The notes: generated by a model from the letters alone, not told the origin. A stretch of 64,000 nucleotides of DNA from Algoriphagus antarcticus (GCF_002150685.1 NZ_MSSW01000049.1:45166-109165); one strand, 5' to 3'; counted from the stretch's first letter, positions 18,186-27,373 are shown. Translations and numbers: made by a program.

Positions 18186-18986
18186 ATGGAACGGTCCAAA
18201 AACAAAAAAATTCTTCTTTGTCTCATATTATGTATTCCCATAGTATTTGGCGGATTTATCACAAACGAATCGATGATGCCGAAGTTTCGGATGAAAAAAA
18301 TCGTTCTCGATGCCGGCCACGGAGGTAAAGATCCTGGTAATGTGGGATCTAGATCAAGAGAGAAGGACATCAATCTAGCGGTGACTTTACTCGTGGGGAA
18401 ATACATCAAAGAAAATCTACCTGATGTCGAAGTTATTTACACTCGCGATGACGATAGCTTCCCTTCACTCAAAGATCGCCCGCTGATCGCCAACAATAAC
18501 AAGGCAGATCTTTTTGTGTCGATCCATTCAAATTCTGCTCCCAATAAATCAGCTTTCGGCACAGAGACATTCGTCATGGGTACAAAGCATTTTGATGCCA
18601 ATTTTGATATAGTAAAGCGTGAAAACTCCGTAATCCTTTTGGAGGATAACTACGAGGAAAACTACGAAGGCTTTGACCCAACTTCTCCAGAGTCTTATAT
18701 GATGTTCAATTTGATGTCTAAAGTTCACTTTGAGAATTCAGTAACCTTGGCAGATCATGTAGAGACTCAGTTTAAAGATAGAGTTGGCCGTAAAAGCCGA
18801 GGTGTGAAGCAAGGGCCATTCTATGTACTGTGGACTCCTTCGATGCCTTCAGTTTTGGTGGAATTAGGATTTCTATCCAACTCTGAGGAAGAAAGATTCT
18901 TGATGAGTCAAGAAGGTAAAGAATACATGGCTTCTGCTATCTACCGTTCTATCAAAGAGTATAAAGACTCGATTGAGGCAAATTAA
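18186..18986 (+). CDS. N-acetylmuramoyl-L-alanine amidase (Amidase_3)
   Basis: Zinc amidase that cuts the amide bond between muramic acid and the peptide stem of peptidoglycan. Start at 18186 (MERSKNKK) gives a short N-tail and one membrane anchor or signal (ILLCLILCIPIVFGGF). Zinc and catalytic marks: IVLDAGHGGKDPGNVG, a Glu in SREKDINLAV, DLFVSIHSNSAPN, and VELGFLSNSEEERFL with the catalytic Glu. There is an insert of about 40 residues after FGTETFVMG, as in other Bacteroidetes amidases. A terminator follows 26 bases after the stop. Confidence 0.9.
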   Translation: MERSKNKKILLCLILCIPIVFGGFITNESMMPKFRMKKIVLDAGHGGKDPGNVGSRSREKDINLAVTLLVGKYIKENLPDVEVIYTRDDDSFPSLKDRPLIANNNKADLFVSIHSNSAPNKSAFGTETFVMGTKHFDANFDIVKRENSVILLEDNYEENYEGFDPTSPESYMMFNLMSKVHFENSVTLADHVETQFKDRVGRKSRGVKQGPFYVLWTPSMPSVLVELGFLSNSEEERFLMSQEGKEYMASAIYRSIKEYKDSIEAN

Positions 18987-19012
18987 TTTCCAGTCTTCAA
19001 AGCAGTCATTAG

Positions 19013-19045
19013 GCCCTTTTTCATTTTGGAGAAGGGCTTTTTTTT
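19013..19045 (+). terminator. Rho-independent terminator after the amidase gene
   Basis: Stem GCCCTT (19013-19018) / AAGGGC (19032-19037) with a 13-base loop and eight following T residues. Confidence 0.8.
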
Positions 19046-19303
19046 AGCCACGAAGACACAAAGTGAAGCAAAGGGCTAAGTTGCCCTGCCTCTCCGGAAG
19101 CTGGACTTGGTTTATTCTTTAATTGTCGGATAGCTTGGTTCAAGTCTGAAAACTTGCACCAGTGATTTCTAGATTGCTCTTCAGGGAGTGAATACTGAGA
19201 CTGCTGCTGCCACTTTTCACTAATTCATGAATGTTTTTTTAACTTTGAGGTTAAATTATTCGTGCTATGCGATGGTATTGATTTCTAAACCCACATTTGA
19301 CTA
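19046..19303. other. Intergenic region with putative promoter for the carboxylase gene
   Basis: Begins with a degenerate gccacgaagacacaaag-type sequence (19048-19070). TAACTTTG at 19240-19247 fits the -7 consensus TAnnTTTG and lies 57 bases upstream of the carboxylase start; no clear -33 TTG. Confidence 0.35.
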
Positions 19304-20932
19304 ATGACACCAACTAATCAGAATGCCAACTCCAGCATGGACGACTTGCTTCAAGCTTTGCAGAAAAAGTATGAACAAGTGAAGCTGGGCGGAGGTGCCA
19401 AAAGAATACAAAAAGAACATGCCAAGGGAAAGCTTACGGCTCGTGAGCGAATTGATTATTTGCGTGATATAAACACGGAATTTTTGGAGGTAGGAGCGTT
19501 TGTCGCCGATGGAATGTATGCCGAAGAGGGTGGATGTCCCTCAGGAGGAGTGGTGACGGGAGTTGGCTATGTGAGTGGAAGGATGTGTATGATCGTTGCC
19601 AATGATGCTACAGTGAAGGCAGGAGCATGGTTTCCCATGACTGCCAAGAAAAACCTTCGTGCGCAGGAAATTGCCATGGAAAATCAGATTCCTGTGATCT
19701 ATCTAGTCGATAGCGCAGGCGTTTTTCTCCCCATGCAAAATGAAATTTTCCCAGATAAGGAACACTTTGGAAGACAATTCCGCAATAATGCTAAAATGTC
19801 GGCGATGGGAATAGTACAGGTTGCCGCGATCATGGGCAGTTGTGTAGCAGGAGGAGCTTACCTTCCGATCATGTCTGACGAAGCGATGATCGTGGATAAA
19901 ACAGGATCCATTTTCCTTGCAGGTTCTTATCTGGTGAAATCAGCAATTGGAGAGACGATCGACAATGAAACGCTAGGCGGAGCAACTACACACTGCGAGA
20001 TTTCTGGAGTGACAGATAATAAATACGATACAGATCAGGATTGTCTGGATGCGATCCGAAAGATTTTTGATAAAATAGGACACAATCCAACCGCAGGTTT
20101 TGACCGTGCCGAACCCCAAAAGGCAGGCATGACGGGTGAAGAACTTATAGCTACTTTTCCAACAGAGCGAGTGAAGCCTTATGATATGCTACTGATCATA
20201 AGAGGACTCATTGATGGTGGAGACTTTGATGAGTACAAGGCCGATTATGGAAAAACTTTGATTTGCGGGACAGCCAGAGTTGACGGCTGGGCTGTTGGAA
20301 TAGTCGCTAATCAGCGCAAAATTGTCAAAACTTCCAAGGGAGAAATGCAGATGGGTGGAGTGATTTATTCTGACTCAGCTGACAAAGCCGCTCGATTTAT
20401 TATGAATTGCAACCAGCGTAAAATCCCGCTCGTTTTCCTCCAGGATGTCAGCGGATTTATGGTGGGAAGCAAAGCAGAGCATGGTGGTATCATCAAAGAC
20501 GGAGCGAAAATGGTGAATGCGATGGCAAATTCTGTTGTTCCAAAATTCACCTTTATTCTGGGTAACAGTTACGGAGCTGGCAACTATGCCATGTGTGGCA
20601 AAGCGTATGATCCTCGCCTGATTTACTCTTGGCCTACGGCTCAGATGGCAGTGATGTCAGGAGCAGCTGCTGCAAATACCTTACTTCAGATTAAAGTGGC
20701 TGGATTGAAGAAGAAGGGGCTAGTGATTTCCCCTGAAGATGAAAAGGAATTACTAGACGAAATCACTTCAAAATACAAAGAGGAACTGAGCCCCTACTAT
20801 GCCGCATCAAGACTTTGGGTGGATGGAGTGATCGATCCTAGGGAGACTAGAAAGGTGATCAGCATGGGTATAGAAGCAGCGAATCATGCACCGATTACTG
20901 AAAGATTTAACGTCGGAGTAATCCAGACTTAA
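19304..20932 (+). CDS. Acyl-CoA carboxylase carboxyltransferase (beta) subunit
   Basis: A 542-residue biotin-dependent carboxyltransferase of the propionyl-/methylcrotonyl-CoA carboxylase class. It moves CO2 from carboxybiotin to an acyl-CoA. Marks: GKLTARERIDYLRD, CPSGGVVTGVGYV, VYLVDSAGVFLPMQ-type N-domain oxyanion region (IYLVDSAGVFLP), GSCVAGGAYLP, and in the C-domain FLQDVSGFMVG and FILGNSYGAGNYAMCG. These resemble methylcrotonyl-CoA carboxylase beta more than propionyl, but the substrate is not settled. No biotin carboxylase gene is adjacent. A methylmalonyl-CoA epimerase lies 41 kb away. Confidence 0.88.
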   Translation: MTPTNQNANSSMDDLLQALQKKYEQVKLGGGAKRIQKEHAKGKLTARERIDYLRDINTEFLEVGAFVADGMYAEEGGCPSGGVVTGVGYVSGRMCMIVANDATVKAGAWFPMTAKKNLRAQEIAMENQIPVIYLVDSAGVFLPMQNEIFPDKEHFGRQFRNNAKMSAMGIVQVAAIMGSCVAGGAYLPIMSDEAMIVDKTGSIFLAGSYLVKSAIGETIDNETLGGATTHCEISGVTDNKYDTDQDCLDAIRKIFDKIGHNPTAGFDRAEPQKAGMTGEELIATFPTERVKPYDMLLIIRGLIDGGDFDEYKADYGKTLICGTARVDGWAVGIVANQRKIVKTSKGEMQMGGVIYSDSADKAARFIMNCNQRKIPLVFLQDVSGFMVGSKAEHGGIIKDGAKMVNAMANSVVPKFTFILGNSYGAGNYAMCGKAYDPRLIYSWPTAQMAVMSGAAAANTLLQIKVAGLKKKGLVISPEDEKELLDEITSKYKEELSPYYAASRLWVDGVIDPRETRKVISMGIEAANHAPITERFNVGVIQT

Positions 20933-20984
20933 GAGGTTTTAAGTTACTTAATTAACAGTTTGCCACTCATTTGAACAAGCCGAA

Positions 20985-21473
20985 ATGATTCATCTAATTG
21001 TTGGAAACACAGGATCTGGAAAAACCACCTATTCAACCGAATTAAAAAGAAAGACAAATGGTGTTATTTTCTCGATAGATAAATGGAATAACGCACTTTT
21101 TCTTGTGGACAAAAAACCGAATGACGGATTAGAATGGTTTCTCGAAAGAATTGAACGGGCGGAAAAAGTAATCATGGATTTAGTTGAGCAGTTAGAGGAT
21201 TCAAAAACTGATTCTATTCTTGACTTAGGACTTTCCAAATTTGAGCACCGAGAGAAATTCAGAAAATTTGCGGAATTGAATGAGATCGAAGTAAAAACTC
21301 ATTTTTTGGACATCTCAAGAGAAACTCGGCTGAGTAGAGTGATGAAACGAAATAATGAAAAAGGATCAACGTTCGAGTTTGAAGTAAGTAAAGAAAATTT
21401 TGATTTTATGGAAAGTTGGTTTGAGAAGCCGAATGAGAAAGAATTGGCTGGTGGAATACATCTTATGGAATAA
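20985..21473 (+). CDS. Small P-loop kinase-like ATPase (AAA_33)
   Basis: A 162-residue soluble protein with a Walker A motif GNTGSGKTT at residues 7-15 directly after the first strand, and SIDKW as a possible second Asp-containing motif. A kinase-like lid region contains RETRLSRVMKRN, and the C-terminus is VSKENFDFMESWFEKP. The architecture is that of small nucleotide or metabolite kinases (zeta-toxin/AAA_33 class). The substrate is unknown. It is 52 bases downstream of the carboxylase gene and may be cotranscribed. Confidence 0.65.
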   Translation: MIHLIVGNTGSGKTTYSTELKRKTNGVIFSIDKWNNALFLVDKKPNDGLEWFLERIERAEKVIMDLVEQLEDSKTDSILDLGLSKFEHREKFRKFAELNEIEVKTHFLDISRETRLSRVMKRNNEKGSTFEFEVSKENFDFMESWFEKPNEKELAGGIHLME

Positions 21474-21632
21474 TTTCCCGTGGTGGCAACTTATATAGTT
21501 AGTCGCTGAGGGTTTTTTCAAAGGAGAAAATCGGTGACAATCCACTACTTTGATTTTATTTTCTTAATTTATTGCTGAACCCAACCACGAATACACAAAC
21601 AATTTTATCCCATTATCATTAGCCTTTTGACT

Positions 21633-22478
21633 ATGAGTGAATTGACACCCGGAGAATTAAATGCCCTGGTTTCCTTATTGGATGATTCAGATCGTGACGT
21701 GAGAATGCATGTGCGGGATCGGATTATTTCTCTGGGCAACGAGATTATTCCTTTTCTGGAGAAAAAATGGGAGAATAGCTTCAATCCTGATATTCAGAAA
21801 GAGATTGAAGAATTGGTTCACGATCTTCAGTTTTCGCTGTTAAAAGAAAGGTTGATCGATTGGAGAGATACCGATGATCGCGACTTGCTCACGGGACTTT
21901 GGATCATCAATAGTTATCAGTATCCAGATTTGGAATATGCAAAGCTGAATGCTGAAATGCACCAGATTTACTTTGATGTCTGGACAGCTTTCAAAAGTGA
22001 TTTGACACCTTACGAACAGGTGCGGGCGATCAACAATGTCTTGTTCAATACACTTCGTTTCTCAGCCAATACCAAAAATTTTCACTCGCCAGCCAATAGC
22101 ATGCTGTCGTCCGTGTTGGATTCCAAGCGTGGAAATCCTCTCACTTTATGCTCGATTTATTTGCTTGTAGCCAAGAAACTCGGCTTGCCGATTTATGGTG
22201 TGAATCTCCCAAATCTATTTGTGCTTACTTATAAATCAGCTGATGTCACATTCTACATCAATGCTTTCAATAAGGGGTTGATTTTCAGTAGAAAGGATAT
22301 TTTTAACTACTTGGAACAGTTGAAGATAGAGCCGAAAGAGGATTACTTCGAGCCCTGTTCCCATTTGCAGATTATGCTGCGAATGTTCAGAAATCTGGAA
22401 AATTCCTTCGAGAAACTCGGCGAGTCTGACAAAGTGCAAGAAATTCAAGAGCTAATAGCGCTCCTGAATTCTCAATAG
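21633..22478 (+). CDS. SirB1-like transglutaminase-fold protein
   Basis: About 281 residues. The N-terminal third is helical (LVSLLDDSDRDVRMHVRDRI, HEAT-like). Then comes the SirB1/transglutaminase-like domain, with YEQVRAINNVLFNTLRFSAN, SVLDSKRGNPLTLCSIYLLV and GLPIYGVNLPNLFVL. The Cys in NPLTLCSIY is at the family's nucleophile position, but the catalytic His is not obvious (LPNLFVL in place of a LPGHF-like motif), so it may be non-enzymatic. Start at 21633 (MSELTPGEL) is preferred over the ATG six bases earlier. Its last 7 bases overlap the convergent redoxin gene. Confidence 0.75.
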   Translation: MSELTPGELNALVSLLDDSDRDVRMHVRDRIISLGNEIIPFLEKKWENSFNPDIQKEIEELVHDLQFSLLKERLIDWRDTDDRDLLTGLWIINSYQYPDLEYAKLNAEMHQIYFDVWTAFKSDLTPYEQVRAINNVLFNTLRFSANTKNFHSPANSMLSSVLDSKRGNPLTLCSIYLLVAKKLGLPIYGVNLPNLFVLTYKSADVTFYINAFNKGLIFSRKDIFNYLEQLKIEPKEDYFEPCSHLQIMLRMFRNLENSFEKLGESDKVQEIQELIALLNSQ

Positions 22479-23050
22479 GTTCTCAGATTGCATCCTACAG
22501 CTCTGGCTTGTGGAGGACTTGGGGCCTCACCTTTCAAGATGGAATCCATTGCTCTATCAAGATACTTCGCTGATACGGCACTTTCCGCCTGGGGATTATT
22601 ATCCAAAGCACCTCTGTAACTAACGACTGCACCGCTTGGTCCAGAGGTGATTAATACCACTTCGGGTATTTTGGTGATTTTGTAATATTTGCTCAGCGCC
22701 TGATTTTCATCTATCAAATACGGCATATTCATGTCCGATTCGTCGATGTAGCTTCGCAAAGCTGCCTGATCTTCCGATTTGCCGCTGACCTCAGGATTCA
22801 CCAGCATGAAGGTAAATCCCTGACTTTGGTATTTGCTGCGCAAAGCTATCATGCGGGATTCATACATTTTCGCAAAGGGACAAGACAAACTATGAAAAAT
22901 CAGCACCAATCCTTTTCCTTTAATTTGCGATTGAATATTGATCACTTTGCCTGTAACCGCATCTGTGAGATTTATGGATTGCAGATCTTGGGCAGAAAGT
23001 GAAAAAGTGGAGGAAAGAAGAATAAGAAGTACTAAGCTTAGTTTTTTCAT
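22472..23050 (-). CDS. Exported redoxin (AhpC/TSA-thioredoxin fold) protein
   Basis: About 192 residues. Start at 23050 (MKKLSLVLL) yields a signal peptide ending SLSAQ; the longer in-frame reading from 23149 has no sense as a leader. A thioredoxin-like fold is visible: KGKGLVLIFHSLSCPFAKMYESR with one conserved Cys in SCPFAK, PYLIDENQALSKYYKITKIP with the cis-proline at KIP, then VVSYRGALDNN. The resolving Cys of classical CxxC thioredoxins is absent, so a peroxiredoxin-like or single-Cys role is likely. It lies downstream of the phosphopantetheinyl transferase on the same strand. Confidence 0.75.
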   Translation of the reverse strand: MKKLSLVLLILLSSTFSLSAQDLQSINLTDAVTGKVINIQSQIKGKGLVLIFHSLSCPFAKMYESRMIALRSKYQSQGFTFMLVNPEVSGKSEDQAALRSYIDESDMNMPYLIDENQALSKYYKITKIPEVVLITSGPSGAVVSYRGALDNNPQAESAVSAKYLDRAMDSILKGEAPSPPQARAVGCNLRTY

Positions 23051-23142
23051 CTGTATATATTTTGATTTTAAAAGGTCAGATGGAATCTCGCATGTATTAT
23101 AATCATCCTTCTGTGTGTCGCTTGGGTCATGCTTGATTTCAT

Positions 23143-23772
23143 TTACCAAATGGTGTAAGTAAGTACGACATCCGAGATCACCCGAACTTGTACTGTGTAA
23201 TGATGATCGGTATAATCCGTACCTCGGATCTTGCCTTTGATGATTCCTGCCTTCGAATCAAATGGTTCCAACAATATGTTTTCACGAAAGGATACTCCAC
23301 GCTTTCCCTGACATTTGAAGATAGATTCCTTAGCTGACCAAGCCATGGTGTAATGTAGCGGATCTTTTTCCAGAAAGTCCAATTCGGATTGTTCCAGAAA
23401 TCGAAATCCGATTCTCAGAATTTTTTCCCGAATCAAATCCATATCAATACCGACTGGATTGTCCCGATGATAGATAGCTCCTGCATAGCCCATCGTGTGC
23501 GAAAGTGACATATACCCATGGCCATTCATAGCTTGCGATTTGCCATGCTCATCTTTGAAGAAGCCTGGATAAGGAACATGCAGCACATCCAGAGCATCTC
23601 GAATTGCCATTCTAGCTGTTGCCCATTCCCTCCTTTTTTCCAGATGAGAAATATTTGCGTAAGCTAGTTTTTCACGAAAGCTGAGGAAATCCAACTCATT
23701 TTCATCCTGAGTTTCGATAATCTTGATGGCCAAAGCCGAGGACGAGTCAATTTTTTCTATTTTTGTTTTCAT
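23143..23772 (-). CDS. 4'-phosphopantetheinyl transferase (Sfp-like)
   Basis: About 209 residues. It transfers phosphopantetheine from CoA to a carrier-protein serine. Sfp-type motifs: FKDEHGKSQAMNGHGYMSLS with the SLSHT substrate region, PVGIDMDLIREKI (metal-binding GxD), and WSAKESIFKCQGKRGVSF (WxxKE). Start at 23772 (MKTKIEK) leaves room for a divergent promoter before the WD40 gene; the longer reading from 23814 overlaps that gene. The carrier substrate could be fatty-acid ACP or a secondary-metabolite carrier. Confidence 0.85.
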   Translation of the reverse strand: MKTKIEKIDSSSALAIKIIETQDENELDFLSFREKLAYANISHLEKRREWATARMAIRDALDVLHVPYPGFFKDEHGKSQAMNGHGYMSLSHTMGYAGAIYHRDNPVGIDMDLIREKILRIGFRFLEQSELDFLEKDPLHYTMAWSAKESIFKCQGKRGVSFRENILLEPFDSKAGIIKGKIRGTDYTDHHYTVQVRVISDVVLTYTIW

Positions 23773-23807
23773 AAGCCAGAAGGGCACCGAAAGTCTCCGT
23801 CCAATAT

Positions 23808-24722
23808 ATGTCAAAAATAGAAGTTAATAAATTACAAACACTAACAGGGCACAATGACTGTATCTATGCGTTGACGGAAGGCTGTGATCCTAGATTTTTT
23901 TATACAGGTGCCGGAGACGGAATGGTGGTGGAGTGGGATCTTGAAAATCCCAAAGATGGGAAGTTGATCGCTCGGCTAGCTCATTCAGTCTATGCACTTG
24001 CCATTGATCCGAGTAGAAATCTGCTTTTCATCGGTCATAATTTCGAAGGAATCCATGTCATAGACTTAAATGAAAGCAAGGAAATTTGGTCTCTGAAATT
24101 GACTGATCAGGCGATTTTTGATATCAAAGTCTTTGGAGATGAAGCCTATATAGGCACAGGTGATGGCGTATTGATAGTAGTAGATATCACTTCGAAAACA
24201 ATCAAAAAGCACATCAAGCTAAGTTCTAAAAGTATTCGTGTAATGTCTTTGGCAAAAGACAAAAGACAACTGGCGATAGGTTTGAGCGATCATTCAGTGA
24301 AGATTTTGGATTTGTCAAACGATTTTCACCCCATTGCTAATTTGACTGGCCATACCAACTCAGTATTCGCACTTTCTTATTCCCCTGACGAATCAATTTT
24401 GGTAAGCGCGGGTCGGGATGCGCAGTTGAAATTTTGGGAAACGAACAAGTATTCTCTACTAGAAAATATCGTGGCACATTTGTATGCCATTAATTATTTA
24501 TATTTCAAGGACGACGGAAATCTCCTAGTCACCTGCTCCATGGACAAATCAATCAAGATTTGGGATGCAGGTGAGAAAAAACTCCTAAAAGTCATCGACA
24601 AAGCAAGGAATGCAGGTCATGGCACTTCAATAAACAAAGTAATTTGGAGTAGCTATCAGGGCAATGTAATTTCTGTGTCTGATGACCGTACTATTTCTAT
24701 TTGGCAAATTGAAGCGAATTAA
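23808..24722 (+). CDS. WD40-repeat protein
   Basis: A 304-residue cytoplasmic beta-propeller without signal peptide. Six to seven WD40 blades are recognisable by GH-start and WD-end pairs: TLTGHNDCIYALTEG to VVEWDLE, NLTGHTNSVFALSYS to LKFWETN, LYAINYLYFKDDGN to IKIWDAG, and TSINKVIWS to ISIWQIE. It probably acts as a protein-binding scaffold. It begins a run of closely spaced genes (3 bases before divIVA), which suggests a link to the DivIVA-like protein. Confidence 0.9.
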   Translation: MSKIEVNKLQTLTGHNDCIYALTEGCDPRFFYTGAGDGMVVEWDLENPKDGKLIARLAHSVYALAIDPSRNLLFIGHNFEGIHVIDLNESKEIWSLKLTDQAIFDIKVFGDEAYIGTGDGVLIVVDITSKTIKKHIKLSSKSIRVMSLAKDKRQLAIGLSDHSVKILDLSNDFHPIANLTGHTNSVFALSYSPDESILVSAGRDAQLKFWETNKYSLLENIVAHLYAINYLYFKDDGNLLVTCSMDKSIKIWDAGEKKLLKVIDKARNAGHGTSINKVIWSSYQGNVISVSDDRTISIWQIEAN

Positions 24723-24725
24723 TCT

Positions 24726-25694
24726 ATGAAGATCACACCAGCAGCCATTCGGCAAAAATCCTTTGAAGTTGGATTCAGAGGATATGAAAAAAAAGAAGTC
24801 ACCCTATTTTTGGATGAAATAAGTGAAGTAGTGGATGCGCTCCACAAAGAAAATATGGAGCTTAAGACGAAGCTTCAGAATACAGAAGCTGAAGCAAAAC
24901 GCTTGAAGGATGTGGAGGAGTCGCTTTTCCGTACATTGAAAACCGCCGAGGATACTGGCGCAGCAATCATCGTGGAAGCAAACGAAGCGGCGGATTTGAT
25001 CATAGCTGATGCAAATGAGACAGCCGACAATGCTACCAAGCATATAGATAAGATGGTGGCGGATACGAGAAAACAGGCAGAAGAGCAGGCTGCTGCTATC
25101 ATAGGATCTGCTGAAACGAAAGCTAAAGATACTATCGTAGAGCTGAGAGAAAGCATGCAAGGTTTGGTGAGGTCCTATGAAGGTCTTGCGGAGCAAAGAG
25201 AGGCTATGGTGAAAAGCCTGAAGAGAATTGCTCAGGATTCCTTAAATCAAATTGATCTTTCTGATGCGCATTACTCCAGAATCGATGCCAAGGCACATGC
25301 TAGAGCTATTGATGAGCTGAGCAGATCGCAGACATTTACCTTTGCAAACCTCGGAAATCTCGGATACGAAGAAGAGGAAATTGTGGAGGAGGAAATTGAA
25401 GAAAGTCCAATGGCTGAGATGGAAGTCATCGAAGAGCAGCTTGAGCTGGAGGCCCATGATTCTACGCCTGATATGGAAATGGAAATCGATGATTCTGAGA
25501 CTGCAGAGGAAGAGCTGGAAATGGAAGATACCAAGATGCAGCTGGAAGATGAAGCACTTGATGAAGATATAGAGGAGCTTGAAGAAGCAAAAGAAAAACC
25601 GGTTGCCGAGAATCTTAAGCATCAAACTAGCCAACCGAAATACAGGGATGACCAGAAGAACCAGTCAGGATCATTTTTTGACCAATTTGACTAA
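24726..25694 (+). CDS. DivIVA-domain protein with long acidic tail
   Basis: A 322-residue coiled-coil protein. The N-terminal 35 residues are the membrane-curvature DivIVA/GpsB motif (MKITPAAIRQKSFEVGFRGY then EKKEVTLFLDEI). A long coiled coil with Ala-rich heptads (ANEAADLIIADANETADNAT) extends to about residue 180. From about 216 the tail is strongly acidic (EEEIVEEEIEE and repeats), ending in a Gln/Ser-rich tip with FFDQFD. Homologues recruit partners to poles or septa. It sits between WD40 and FolB genes and overlaps folB by one base. Confidence 0.85.
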   Translation: MKITPAAIRQKSFEVGFRGYEKKEVTLFLDEISEVVDALHKENMELKTKLQNTEAEAKRLKDVEESLFRTLKTAEDTGAAIIVEANEAADLIIADANETADNATKHIDKMVADTRKQAEEQAAAIIGSAETKAKDTIVELRESMQGLVRSYEGLAEQREAMVKSLKRIAQDSLNQIDLSDAHYSRIDAKAHARAIDELSRSQTFTFANLGNLGYEEEEIVEEEIEESPMAEMEVIEEQLELEAHDSTPDMEMEIDDSETAEEELEMEDTKMQLEDEALDEDIEELEEAKEKPVAENLKHQTSQPKYRDDQKNQSGSFFDQFD

Positions 25695-26059
25695 TGGGAA
25701 AAGTAAGCCTCGAAGGGATTGAATTCCATGCTTACCATGGTGCTTATCCAGAGGAATCTATTCTAGGCAATCGCTTTACGTTGGATCTGGAATTGGAAAC
25801 AAACTTTCGTCAAGCCATGCTTCACGACGATCTGAGCGCTACGGTGGATTATTCCAAACTTTATAAGTTGATCAAAGCCAGAATGGATGTGAAGGTGAAA
25901 CTCCTGGAGCATCTCGGACATATGATCGTCACTGACATCATGGAAGCCTATCCATCTACTACCCAAATAAGGCTCACGCTAAAAAAACATCACCCTGCTC
26001 TTGGTGGATTAGTTAGTTTCTCCTCAGTGCAAATCCAATATCCAGAAGATTATGCGTAA
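25694..26059 (+). CDS. folB: Dihydroneopterin aldolase
   Basis: A 121-residue folate-pathway enzyme that converts 7,8-dihydroneopterin to 6-hydroxymethyl-dihydropterin and glycolaldehyde. Typical N-terminus VSLEGIEFHAYHGAYPEE with the conserved Tyr/Glu, LDLELETNFRQAMLHDDLSATVDYSKLYKLI, then the catalytic-lysine region HHPALGGLVSF. Length is standard. Its ATG overlaps the divIVA stop (TAATG) and its end overlaps the ChaN-like gene by 8 bases, so the three are translationally coupled. Confidence 0.92.
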   Translation: MGKVSLEGIEFHAYHGAYPEESILGNRFTLDLELETNFRQAMLHDDLSATVDYSKLYKLIKARMDVKVKLLEHLGHMIVTDIMEAYPSTTQIRLTLKKHHPALGGLVSFSSVQIQYPEDYA

Positions 26060-26915
26060 TTGTTTCTTAGCTATTTTTCTGACTTTGAGTACCATTGGAA
26101 TGCTAAAGGCTCAAGGTGAGGCTTATCAGTTTTTTACAAATAAAGGCAAAAAAGTAGATCTCAAACAAGTACTTAAAGAGGCAGGAAATGCTGATGCTGT
26201 TTTCTTCGGAGAGCTTCATAATAACAGTTTGGGACATTGGCTACAGCTTCAGGTACTGAAAGGATTGCAGGCAGAAAATTCGGATTTGGTCGTGGGCTCT
26301 GAGATTTTTGAGCGAGAAGATCAGTTGAATATAGATGAGTGGTTTTCGGATCAGATTACAGAAAGTAATTTCGAAGCCGAGGCTAATCTCTGGAAGAATT
26401 ACACTACGGATTACCGTCCGGTTTTGCGCTTCGCGAAAGAGAAAGGATTGACGTTTATTGCGACAAATGTGCCTAGAAAATATGCTTCTTTGGTGAGCAA
26501 AGCTGGCTTACCCGCTTTGGATTCACTTTCCCCACAAGCGAAGAAGTACTTTGCGAAGCTACCAATGGAGGTGGATATGAACATGCCCGGCTACGTGGCC
26601 ATGAAGGATATGATGCATGGAGCGCCGGGGAATTCTGAGTTTATGATTCATGCTCAGGCATTGAAAGATGCGACTATGGCGGAGTCACTTTTTGAACCAC
26701 TTTCCGCAGGCAAAAAAGTATATCATATCAATGGATCCTATCATTCCAAAGATGGAGAAGGTATACTTTGGTATCTGGAAAAAGAGTTTCCAAAAGTGAA
26801 GATTCTGAATATTCACACGGTGACCCAAGATCAGTTGGGCAAACTTGATGATGAAAATGCCAAAGCTGGGGAAATCATTCTTGTCCTACCAAGTGACAGT
26901 CACACTACGTATTAG
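26052..26915 (+). CDS. ChaN-family exported protein (haem/iron-related)
   Basis: A 287-residue exported protein of the ChaN/DUF399 family, with a signal peptide ending LKAQ. Marks: VFFGELHNNSLGHWLQLQVL, GSEIFEREDQLNIDEWFS, a LWKNYTTDYRPVLRFAKEKG stretch, and the C-terminal IINGSYHSKDGEGILWYL-like segment. ChaN relatives bind haem or take part in iron uptake; the ELHNN motif resembles EreA/TraB-type metal sites. It is coupled to folB by overlap, though the functions look unrelated. No lipobox is present. Confidence 0.82.
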   Translation: MRNCFLAIFLTLSTIGMLKAQGEAYQFFTNKGKKVDLKQVLKEAGNADAVFFGELHNNSLGHWLQLQVLKGLQAENSDLVVGSEIFEREDQLNIDEWFSDQITESNFEAEANLWKNYTTDYRPVLRFAKEKGLTFIATNVPRKYASLVSKAGLPALDSLSPQAKKYFAKLPMEVDMNMPGYVAMKDMMHGAPGNSEFMIHAQALKDATMAESLFEPLSAGKKVYHINGSYHSKDGEGILWYLEKEFPKVKILNIHTVTQDQLGKLDDENAKAGEIILVLPSDSHTTY

Positions 26916-26917
26916 TC

Positions 26918-27373
26918 TTGTACAATAAAGCTGAAACTTCGAGAATCCGTTCGGAATTTTGGATTGCTTTTGGGCAATACATGAAGCCGATTCCCAATTC
27001 GGAAGGGAGAAGGATCAATTGGACGAATTATAAAACTGGTGTTCGTGACATCTATTTTCGGATGAAGGCTGAGAATGACTTTGCTTCTATTGGGATCGAA
27101 TTAAGTCATTCTGACGAGGAATTACAGGAATTGTTTTTTGATCAATTTGGGCAGTTCAGGAAAATGCTGGAGTCAATATTAGGTGAGGAGTGGGATTGGA
27201 AATTGCAGCAGGCGAATGAATTTGGGAAACCGGTTTCTAGAATTGAGAAAATTCTTCCAGACGTAAATGTGATGGATTCAGAAGATTGGCCAGAGATCAT
27301 CTCATTTCTCAAGCCACGAATTATCGCTTTTGATGAATTTTGGGAAAATGTGAAACCAGGGTTTGAGAGTTGA
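26918..27373 (+). CDS. DUF4268 protein, TTG start
   Basis: A 151-residue soluble protein matching DUF4268: SRIRSEFWIAFGQYMKPIP, INWTNYKTGVRDIYFRMKAE, SIGIELSHSDEELQELFFDQ and the C-terminal WPEIISFLKPRIIAFDEFW. The start is taken as TTG at 26918, two bases after the ChaN stop, because it gives the family-like MYNKAETSRIR N-terminus and no ATG is available. DUF4268 is a nuclease-like fold found alone or fused in defence genes. No restriction or methylase gene is adjacent, so its role here is unknown. Confidence 0.8.
   Translation: MYNKAETSRIRSEFWIAFGQYMKPIPNSEGRRINWTNYKTGVRDIYFRMKAENDFASIGIELSHSDEELQELFFDQFGQFRKMLESILGEEWDWKLQQANEFGKPVSRIEKILPDVNVMDSEDWPEIISFLKPRIIAFDEFWENVKPGFES

Noticed and set aside
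24804..25634. Several long minus-strand frames opposite divIVA
   Set aside because: Mirror frames of repetitive Glu/Ala codons; Ser/Phe-rich translations without function.
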